The position numbers and the translations under genes were made by a program. A stretch of DNA of 64,000 bases from Streptomyces camponoticapitis (GTDB lineage: Bacteria; Actinomycetota; Actinomycetes; Streptomycetales; Streptomycetaceae), in NCBI RefSeq assembly GCF_014646115.1, contig NZ_BMMV01000030.1, forward strand, positions 1 through 64,000, read 5' to 3'. Positions 9,996 through 16,729 of this stretch are shown here, in pieces. Within the stretch, counting starts at the first letter, position 1, and each line of letters starts with the position of its first letter. The notes under the pieces were generated by a model. That model saw nothing but the letters and a program-made list of their open reading frames with translations. It searched no databases and was not told the origin of the DNA.

Positions 9996-11835
9996 CCGGC
10001 TTCGTCACGGCCGGGGGCGCGCGGTGCGGCTGCCCGTCGTGGTCGGGTGCGGTGCCCTGCTGCTGGCCGGCTGTGCGTCGATTCCCAACAGCGGGGACGT
10101 CGAGCCGGTCAAGGCGTCCCCACGCGGTGACTCGCAGGTGCGGGTGTATCCCGTCGCTCCCGCCGAGGGGGCCGATCCGAACGAGATCGTCGACGGCTTC
10201 CTGGAGGCGATGACGAGCGACGACCCCGACTTCGCGGTGGCCAGGAAGTATCTGACCAAGCAGGCGTCGCAGAGCTGGCAGCCGGCGAACCGTACGACGG
10301 TGCTGGCGTCCGCCCCCGACCCGGCCGACCCCCAGGGCCCGTCCGGTCCTGACGGCCCCGGCCTCACCTACCCGCTGTTCGGCGACCAGATCGCCGCCGT
10401 CGACGCCGGGCACGCCTACCAGCCGGTGGCACCCGAGCCGTACAACGGCTCCATCCATCTCGTCCAGGAGAACGTGCTGGACGGCAAGGAATGGCGTATC
10501 GACGACCTTCCGCAGGGGCTGGTGCTCGGCGAGTCCGACTTCCAGCGCAACTACCGTGCGGTGAACAAGTACTACTTCGCCCCCGGACAGGGCTGGCTCG
10601 TCGCGGACCCCGTCTACATCCGTCAGCGGATAGACCCCGTGACACGGATGGACCCGGTCACCCAGGCCGTCAAGGTGCTCCTCGAAGGGCCCACGGACTG
10701 GATGCGGCCCGTGGTCGACTCGCCCTTCCCGACCGGTACGGAGCTCAAGCGCGGCACCCGGACACTTGAGTTCGACGACCGGAACGCCCTGAAGGTGCCG
10801 CTCAACTCGAAGGTCGACAACGTCGGGCGTGAGCAGTGCCGCAAGATGGCGGCGCAACTGCTCTTCACCCTGCGCGACTTGACGTCCACCCGGGGCGAAC
10901 AGGTCGAACTCCTGCGGCAGGACGGCTCCTCGCTGTGCGTGCTGAGCGGTGACCAGGCCGAGGAGTTCGCCGCCGACCGTACGTCCGGCAGCCCGGACAG
11001 TCCGTACTTCATCGACGCGAAGGGCCGCCTCGCGCAGCTGTCGGCGAGCAGCAAGGAGCCGATCGACCCGCCGCGTGTGCGCGGCCCGTTCGGCGACGGC
11101 ACGATGCCGCTGGGCCAGGTCGCGGTGGCGCGGGACGAGAAGCACGCGGCGGGCGTGTCGCAGGACGCCAAGTCCATGTACGTCGGGTCCATCATCTCGG
11201 CGGGCGAGGTGGGCGACGCCCTGGTCGTCAGCAAGGCCGAGAAGAAGGAGGACCGGCTGTCGGCGCCCAGTTGGGACGGCAACGGCGATCTGTGGATAGC
11301 GGACCGGGACCCGCAGCAGCCCCGGCTGCTGCGCCTCGCCGACGGCGCGGACGCGCCGCGCGAGGTCACGGTCGACGGTCTCGGTGACGCGCGCATCGAG
11401 GCGCTGCGGGTCTCGGCCGACGGCGTACGGGTGGCGCTGCTCCTCACCGAGGACGGACGTACGACCCTGCAGATCGGCCGCGTGGAGCGGCGCGGCCCCG
11501 CCGGCCGGCAGACCGTGTCCGTGACGGAGCTGAAGGCGGTGGCGCCTCGTATGGAGACCGTGACCGCCGTGTCGTGGGCCGGTCCCAGCCGGCTCGTCGT
11601 GGTCGGCAAGGAGGCCGGCGGGGTGCAGCAGGTGAGCTACATCCAGACGGACGGTTCGACGTCCGCCGCGGGTGTGCTGCCGGGGCTGAATCAGGTCACG
11701 GGGATCGCCGCGACCGACGACGAACAGCAGCCGCTGGTCGCCGACTCGGACGACGCCGGGATCGTGCGGCTGCCGACCGGCGCGAACTGGCAGACGATGG
11801 TGCAGGAGGGCTCGTCACCGGTCTATCCGGGCTAG
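9985..11835 (+). CDS. lpqB: Lipoprotein LpqB, GerMN domain
   Basis: Protein of 616 residues with a GTG start and a GGGAGGA ribosome-binding site. The N-terminus is a lipoprotein signal with lipobox LLAGC and predicted lipidated Cys30. A GerMN (sporulation/germination-type) domain lies in the middle, and a beta-propeller-like C-terminal region follows (around FIDAKGRLAQLSASSKEP to the end). LpqB of mycobacteria binds the sensor domain of MtrB and modulates MtrA phosphorylation. The overlap with mtrB supports the same partnership here. Confidence 0.94.
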   Translation: MGVDRLRHGRGRAVRLPVVVGCGALLLAGCASIPNSGDVEPVKASPRGDSQVRVYPVAPAEGADPNEIVDGFLEAMTSDDPDFAVARKYLTKQASQSWQPANRTTVLASAPDPADPQGPSGPDGPGLTYPLFGDQIAAVDAGHAYQPVAPEPYNGSIHLVQENVLDGKEWRIDDLPQGLVLGESDFQRNYRAVNKYYFAPGQGWLVADPVYIRQRIDPVTRMDPVTQAVKVLLEGPTDWMRPVVDSPFPTGTELKRGTRTLEFDDRNALKVPLNSKVDNVGREQCRKMAAQLLFTLRDLTSTRGEQVELLRQDGSSLCVLSGDQAEEFAADRTSGSPDSPYFIDAKGRLAQLSASSKEPIDPPRVRGPFGDGTMPLGQVAVARDEKHAAGVSQDAKSMYVGSIISAGEVGDALVVSKAEKKEDRLSAPSWDGNGDLWIADRDPQQPRLLRLADGADAPREVTVDGLGDARIEALRVSADGVRVALLLTEDGRTTLQIGRVERRGPAGRQTVSVTELKAVAPRMETVTAVSWAGPSRLVVVGKEAGGVQQVSYIQTDGSTSAAGVLPGLNQVTGIAATDDEQQPLVADSDDAGIVRLPTGANWQTMVQEGSSPVYPG

Positions 11836-11963
11836 TCACACCCCGGGGCCGGGCCTCGGCCGACGGGTCGGGCGCGGCTCCGGCGGGGACTTTGTGGCCG
11901 GATCCGGAACCGGGTTATCCACAGGGGTGGCCGCAGGTCCGAGACCTTGGCACAGTGGATGAC

Positions 11964-12686
11964 ATGCGGGGGTGGTGGCGAGAAATCACCGGGCTGGTGC
12001 TTCCGGTCGTCTGCGGCGGCTGCGGGAGTCCCAGGACGCCGCTGTGCGACGCGTGCGCGAGAGCGCTGTACGGGATGTGGCCCGGCCGGGTGCGGCCGGT
12101 TCCCGAGCCCGTGGGGCTGCCGGTGGTGCACGCTGCCGCGCCGTACGAGGACGCCGTACGGGCCGTGCTGCTGGCCCACAAGGAGCGTGGCACGCTCGGG
12201 CTGGCCGCGCCCCTGGGCAGGGCACTGGCCGGGGCGATCGAGGCCGCCGTGCCGCAGGGCACCGGTGTCGGGCCCCTGATGCTCGTGCCGGTTCCGTCGA
12301 CGAAACGTGCCGTCGGTGCCAGGGGACACGACGCGGCCCGCCGTATCGCCCTGGCGGCGGCCGGGGAGCTGCGCGGTGCGGGTCGCTCCGCCCGGGTGCT
12401 TCCGGTGCTGCGGCAGCGACGCGCGGTGGCCGACCAGTCGGGCCTGGGCGCCCGTCAGAGGCTCGCCAATCTGTCCGGCGCTCTGGAGGTCGCCGTCGGC
12501 GGTGCGGGGCTCCTGGAGGGCGGCAGAGTGGTGCTGGTGGACGATCTCATGACAACCGGTGCCTCGCTTGTGGAGGCTTCGCGTGCGGTGCATGCCGCGA
12601 CGCGTCCGGGGAACTCGGTATTCGTACAGGTGAGCGCGGCCGTGGTCGCCGCTCCTCCGCTCTCTTTCGAAATAAACCGGAACTGA
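11964..12686 (+). CDS. ComF family protein (phosphoribosyltransferase fold)
   Basis: Protein of 240 residues. The N-terminus has CxxC pairs (VVCGGCGSPRTPLCDACA) like the zinc-binding module of ComF. The type-I phosphoribosyltransferase signature VVLVDDLMTTGASLVEA is near the C-terminus. ComF proteins take part in DNA uptake in naturally competent bacteria; in Streptomyces the role is undefined. The ATG at 11964 is chosen, with an alternative in-frame GTG nine bases upstream. It follows lpqB by 128 bases. Confidence 0.87.
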   Translation: MRGWWREITGLVLPVVCGGCGSPRTPLCDACARALYGMWPGRVRPVPEPVGLPVVHAAAPYEDAVRAVLLAHKERGTLGLAAPLGRALAGAIEAAVPQGTGVGPLMLVPVPSTKRAVGARGHDAARRIALAAAGELRGAGRSARVLPVLRQRRAVADQSGLGARQRLANLSGALEVAVGGAGLLEGGRVVLVDDLMTTGASLVEASRAVHAATRPGNSVFVQVSAAVVAAPPLSFEINRN

Positions 12687-13002
12687 TCGCTAGTTTGCTT
12701 CGTTGCAGGTGGTGAGGGTCATAAAACACCGAAACGGACGTACGCGCGGGTAGCGGGTGCCGATACCCGTCCAAGCGAGCTATGTTCGGTTGTGAGGAAA
12801 AGCGAAAGCTGTACTCACCGATATGCAGCGGCGTGTTGGGAGCGTTTTCCAAAACCTCGGAGACAGAGGGAATGGGGATCTTGCCCACGGGGGAGGAGGA
12901 GGTGAAAGTCACCAAGTCCGAGGCCTCGATGACCATCGAGGTCGGGTGCAAGAGGGAGTAGTTCCGCAACGCGGCGGAGCGAATCCGGGAACGGAGTTCT
13001 GC
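12687..13002. promoter_or_regulatory. Region between comF and hpf
   Basis: The first ~180 bases are less GC-rich than the surroundings and contain no convincing gene; they probably carry the hpf promoter. A weak 5-bp inverted repeat (12754-12758 with 12765-12769) is the only structure seen there. The second part contains a possible small gene described separately. Confidence 0.4.
12872..12961 (+). CDS. Putative 29-residue small protein or leader peptide upstream of hpf
   Basis: A 29-codon frame begins with ATG and ends with TAG 41 bases before the hpf start. A GGAGACAGAGGGA stretch lies just before the ATG. All codons but one end in G or C, as expected of a real Streptomyces gene. The product has an acidic cluster followed by a mixed-charge C-terminus and a single Cys near its end. 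I recognise no family. It could be a translated leader that influences hpf expression, an independent microprotein, or chance; only codon bias and the ribosome-binding site support it. Confidence 0.35.
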   Translation: MGILPTGEEEVKVTKSEASMTIEVGCKRE

Positions 13003-13692
13003 GTGGACATCGTCGTCAAGGGCCGCAAGACAGAGGTACCCGAGCGGTTCCGCAAGCACGTGGCCGAGAAGCTGAAGCTGGAGAAGATCCAGAAGCTCGA
13101 CGGCAAGGTGATCAGCCTCGACGTCGAGGTGTCCAAGGAGCACAACCCGCGTCAGGCGGACCGTTGCGACCGGGTGGAGATCACGCTCCACTCCCGCGGT
13201 CCCGTCATCAGGGCGGAAGCATCCGCCGCCGACCCGTACGCAGCGCTTGACCTGGCCACCGGCAAGCTGGAGGCGCGGCTTCGCAGGCAGCACGAGAAGC
13301 GGTTCAACCGGCGTGGCAACGGCAGGCTTTCGGCCGCCGAGGTCGTCGACGTCGTTCCTGGGGTCGCCCAGTTGAACGGAGCGGGCCCCGCCCCCGTGAG
13401 CGAGTCGTCGAACGGCGTACCCACCACCAGGATCGGCTCGCTCGAAGTGCAGGGCGAAGGACCGCTGGTGGTCCGCGAGAAGACGCACACCGCGGCCCTG
13501 ATGACCCTCGACCAGGCTCTCTACGAGATGGAGTTGGTCGGACATGACTTCTATCTGTTCGTGGATTCCGAGACCAAGGAGCCGAGTGTCGTCTACCGGC
13601 GGCACGCCTATGACTACGGCGTCATCCACCTGAGGACCGACCAGCTGGCCGAGTCCGAGGCGGCGGGCGCGGGCGGCGCGCTCGGCGGCTGA
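13003..13692 (+). CDS. hpf: Ribosome hibernation-promoting factor, long form
   Basis: Protein of 229 residues. The N-terminal ~105 residues are the HPF/YfiA ribosome-binding domain (DIVVKGRKTEVPERFRKHV start). A linker leads to the C-terminal dimerisation domain, about residues 160-215, with ALYEMELVGHDFYLFVDSET and YRRHAYDYGVIHL. Long-form HPF pairs 70S ribosomes into inactive 100S dimers during stationary phase or stress. The GTG at 13003 has an ACGGAG ribosome-binding site and gives the family's usual N-terminus. A strong hairpin follows the gene. Confidence 0.93.
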   Translation: MDIVVKGRKTEVPERFRKHVAEKLKLEKIQKLDGKVISLDVEVSKEHNPRQADRCDRVEITLHSRGPVIRAEASAADPYAALDLATGKLEARLRRQHEKRFNRRGNGRLSAAEVVDVVPGVAQLNGAGPAPVSESSNGVPTTRIGSLEVQGEGPLVVREKTHTAALMTLDQALYEMELVGHDFYLFVDSETKEPSVVYRRHAYDYGVIHLRTDQLAESEAAGAGGALGG

Positions 13693-13709
13693 GAGAAACG
13701 ACACCCCTC

Positions 13710-13752
13710 GGTGGTGCCCCCGCGGTCCTGATCCGGCCTCGGGGGCACCACC
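13710..13752 (+). terminator. Transcription terminator after hpf
   Basis: Perfect 13-bp inverted repeat, arms at 13710-13722 and 13740-13752, with a 17-base loop, 17 bases after the hpf stop codon. There is no T run, which is common for Streptomyces terminators. Confidence 0.7.
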
Positions 13753-13883
13753 GCGCGACTACTGGATCACCGCTCTGTCGGCCGGGCATGAAATCATGGC
13801 CACGCACGCCAACACCCTTTCCCTGACCTGGGGTTGGTGTAGCTCGCATGTAATTCGGCCCATGGCCTTCAGGGGGAGGAACG

Positions 13884-14645
13884 ATGGCGGACAGCTTCGG
13901 GCCGGTGCACCACGCTCACGGTGCCGGCGGTACGACCGGCGGTGCCGGACCGGGCAGCGGCGCGGACCCGGACGACCCCGGCAAGGAACCGATCAGGGTC
14001 CTTGTCGTGGACGACCACGCGCTCTTCCGCCGGGGACTGGAGATCGTCCTCGCCCAGGAGGAGGACATCCAGGTCGTGGGCGAGGCCGGGGACGGCGCGG
14101 AGGCCGTCGACAAGGCCGCCGACCTGCTCCCCGACATCGTGCTGATGGATGTCCGGATGCCCAGGCGCGGCGGCATCGAGGCATGCACCTCCATCAAGGA
14201 GGTGGCCCCCAGTGCCAAGATCATCATGCTGACGATCAGCGACGAGGAGGCCGACCTCTACGACGCGATCAAGGCGGGCGCCACCGGCTATCTCCTCAAG
14301 GAGATCTCGACGGACGAGGTGGCCACCGCGATTCGCGCCGTCGCCGACGGGCAGTCGCAGATCAGCCCTTCCATGGCCTCCAAGCTGCTGACCGAGTTCA
14401 AGTCGATGATTCAGCGCACCGACGAACGCAGACTCGTGCCCGCGCCGAGGCTCACCGAACGCGAGCTCGAAGTCCTGAAACTGGTGGCCACGGGAATGAA
14501 CAACCGTGATATCGCCAAGGAGTTGTTCATCTCCGAGAACACCGTGAAGAACCATGTCCGCAACATCCTGGAGAAGTTGCAGCTGCACTCCCGGATGGAG
14601 GCCGTGGTCTACGCGATGCGGGAGAAGATCCTCGAAATCAGATGA
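13884..14645 (+). CDS. NarL/LuxR-family response regulator (orphan)
   Basis: Protein of 253 residues. A Gly/His/Pro-rich extension of ~36 residues precedes the receiver domain. The acidic pocket is at residues 43-44, phosphoacceptor Asp89 sits in VLMDVRMP, and a Lys occurs in YLLKEIS. The C-terminal LuxR helix-turn-helix reads LTERELEVLKLVATGMNNRD to ENTVKNHVRNILEKL. No histidine kinase gene is adjacent, so the partner is elsewhere. AGGGGGAGG precedes the ATG. Its end overlaps the convergent YcaQ-like gene by eight bases. Confidence 0.93.
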   Translation: MADSFGPVHHAHGAGGTTGGAGPGSGADPDDPGKEPIRVLVVDDHALFRRGLEIVLAQEEDIQVVGEAGDGAEAVDKAADLLPDIVLMDVRMPRRGGIEACTSIKEVAPSAKIIMLTISDEEADLYDAIKAGATGYLLKEISTDEVATAIRAVADGQSQISPSMASKLLTEFKSMIQRTDERRLVPAPRLTERELEVLKLVATGMNNRDIAKELFISENTVKNHVRNILEKLQLHSRMEAVVYAMREKILEIR

Positions 14646-15828
14646 CGGCCCGCGTCAGCGCCGCCGCCAGGTCAGGGCGGTCGACGCGCTCGATCCGTAC
14701 GGAGTCGCAGCCGACCCACTCGGCCGCCTCCCGCAGCGCCCTCGCCATGGGCTCGACTGCCGCGGGGGTGTCCAGCGACACCTGTCGGGCGACGAGCGTG
14801 CTGCCCTCACGCGCCGGGTCGACACGGCCGAGCAGCTTCCCGCCCGACAGCAGGGGCATCGCGAAGTACCCGTAGATCCGCTTGGGCTTGGGGACATAAG
14901 CCTCCAGGCGGTGGGTGAAGCCGAAGATCCGCTCGGTACGGGCGCGCTCCCAGATGAGCGAGTCGAACGGTGAGAGCAGGGTCGTGCGGTGCCGCCCGCG
15001 CGGGACGCTCGTCAGCGCGTCCGGGTCGGCCCAGGCGGGCTTCGCCCAGCCCTCGACCGTCACCGGCACGAGCCCCGAGTCCGCGATCACCGCGTCCACC
15101 TGCTCACCCTTGATGCGGTGGTAGTCCCCGATGTCCGAGCGGGTGCCCACACCGAGCGACCGGCCCGCGAGCCGTACGAGCCGACGAAGGCACTCGGTGT
15201 CATCCAGGTCGTCGTGCAGCAGATGGTCGGGAATGGCGCGCTCCGCGAGGTCGTACACCCGCTTCCAGCTGCGGCGCTCGGTGCACACCACCTCGCCGTG
15301 CATCAGCGCCCGCTCGACCGCGACCTTCGCCTCGGACCAGTCCCACCACTCCCCGCCGTTCTTCGCGCCGCCCAGCTCCGTCGCCGTGAGCGGGCCCTCG
15401 GCACGCAGCTGCTTGATCACCGCGTCATACGCCCCGTCCGACAGCTCGTGGTGCCAGTGCGGGCGGGCGCGGTAGGCGCGGCGCCGGAAGGCGAAATGCG
15501 GCCATTCCTCGATCGGGAGGAGGCAGGCGGCATGCGACCAGTACTCGAAGGCGTGCGGCCGGGGCGGGTCGCCCTCGGGCGCCGCCGGAGTCCAGTACGA
15601 CTCCTCGACCTTCCTGCGGCCCACGGCGCCCAGCCGCGCGTACGGAATCAGCTCGTGCGAGCGCGCGAGCACCGAGATCGTGTCCAGCTGTACGGCTCCG
15701 AGATGGCGCAGCACGCCCCGTACGCCGCCCCGTCGGTCGGGCGCGCCGAGGAACCCCTGGGCTCGCAGCGCGATACGGCGGGCTTCGGCGGCGGACAGCT
15801 CGACGGCGGGGGGCGGCACAGTGGTCAT
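14638..15828 (-). CDS. YcaQ-like DNA glycosylase (HTH_42 superfamily)
   Basis: Protein of 396 residues of the winged-helix family that includes Escherichia coli YcaQ and Streptomyces AlkZ. These enzymes unhook DNA interstrand crosslinks or excise bulky alkylated bases. AlkZ-type members use a Q-x-Q catalytic motif and YcaQ-type members a Q-x-D motif; here Gln47-Leu-Asp49 (AVQLDTISV) places it in the YcaQ-like group. The ATG at 15828 starts MTTVPPPAVELS; a further upstream start is possible. It is convergent with the response regulator gene and lies downstream of a GNAT gene on the same strand. Confidence 0.85.
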   Translation of the reverse strand: MTTVPPPAVELSAAEARRIALRAQGFLGAPDRRGGVRGVLRHLGAVQLDTISVLARSHELIPYARLGAVGRRKVEESYWTPAAPEGDPPRPHAFEYWSHAACLLPIEEWPHFAFRRRAYRARPHWHHELSDGAYDAVIKQLRAEGPLTATELGGAKNGGEWWDWSEAKVAVERALMHGEVVCTERRSWKRVYDLAERAIPDHLLHDDLDDTECLRRLVRLAGRSLGVGTRSDIGDYHRIKGEQVDAVIADSGLVPVTVEGWAKPAWADPDALTSVPRGRHRTTLLSPFDSLIWERARTERIFGFTHRLEAYVPKPKRIYGYFAMPLLSGGKLLGRVDPAREGSTLVARQVSLDTPAAVEPMARALREAAEWVGCDSVRIERVDRPDLAAALTRAVI

Positions 15829-15875
15829 GCCACGAACGATAGACGGCGGCACTGACAGCCGGCCGGGGCCGGTGA

Positions 15876-16490
15876 TCACGGGCGTCGGGCGCGCGCGGGC
15901 AGATACGGGTGCCTGGACGGCAGGCCGAGATCGGAGGGCAGTATCGCGCCGATCCAGACGTCACGCGTCGTCTCCTTCGTGAGGAGAGCGGCGCGCAGGG
16001 TGCCCTCCGGCACGAAACCGGCCTTCAGCGCGACGGCCCGCGATCCCTCGTTGCCGGCCTCGGCCCGCCACTCGACGCGTTCGGCGCCCAGCTCCGTGAA
16101 GATCCAGCGGACCAGGGCGCCCAGGGCTTCCGTCGTGTAGCCCCGGCCCCGGTGCTCCTTGACCGTCCAGTAGCCGACCTCCCACACCCCGGTCCGGCTG
16201 TGGGCGCTGACCGAGGCCAGCAGCGGGCCGCCGCCGACCGGCTCGACCGCGAAGACGAAGTTGGTCCCGGCCCGCCACATGTCCGGCACGACCCGCTCGA
16301 CGAAGTGCTCGGCGTGCTGTCTTCCGTACGGAGAGGGGATCGTCGTCCACCGCTGGATGTCGGGATCCTGGCAGGCCGCATGAACGGCGTCGATGTCGTC
16401 CGGGACCAGGGGCCGCAGCCGCAGACGCTCGGTGATCAAGGAGACGGCCGAGGCGTCCGGAGGGGCGGAAACGAGGGTGACTGGCTCCAT
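15876..16490 (-). CDS. GNAT family N-acetyltransferase (RimJ/RimL type)
   Basis: Protein of 204 residues. The N-terminal ITERLRLRPLVPDDIDAVHAA is typical of RimJ/RimL-like acetyltransferases. The acetyl-CoA-binding loop is EHRGRGYTTEAL, and NEGSRAVALKAGFVPEGTLR is the usual C-terminal motif. The substrate cannot be told from sequence. It is divergent from secA, with about 240 bases between them, and is followed on the same strand by the YcaQ-like gene 47 bases on. Confidence 0.9.
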   Translation of the reverse strand: MEPVTLVSAPPDASAVSLITERLRLRPLVPDDIDAVHAACQDPDIQRWTTIPSPYGRQHAEHFVERVVPDMWRAGTNFVFAVEPVGGGPLLASVSAHSRTGVWEVGYWTVKEHRGRGYTTEALGALVRWIFTELGAERVEWRAEAGNEGSRAVALKAGFVPEGTLRAALLTKETTRDVWIGAILPSDLGLPSRHPYLPARARRP

Positions 16491-16729
16491 GGAGGGATTC
16501 TGGTGAGAGGGGGTCCCCGGCGCGAGCGCTTTTCGTGGCTCACCGGCACCTATCGCGCTTCCCGCGCGTTCTCAGGGCGGGTGACAGGAGGCCGGCGTCA
16601 CGTGGACCTCCCGAGGCGGCCGGGTCCTCGCTTACGATGGCCGTTGCGGTGGGGTCGGCCTGCCGCGCCCGCGCCAGTGTCCATCACCAGACCCAGTGCC
16701 AGGCCCGACCGGCAAGGAGACCAACCTCA

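Noticed and set aside
11915..11923. TTATCCACA, identical to a DnaA box
   Set aside because: A single copy between lpqB and comF without further boxes; no sign of an origin.
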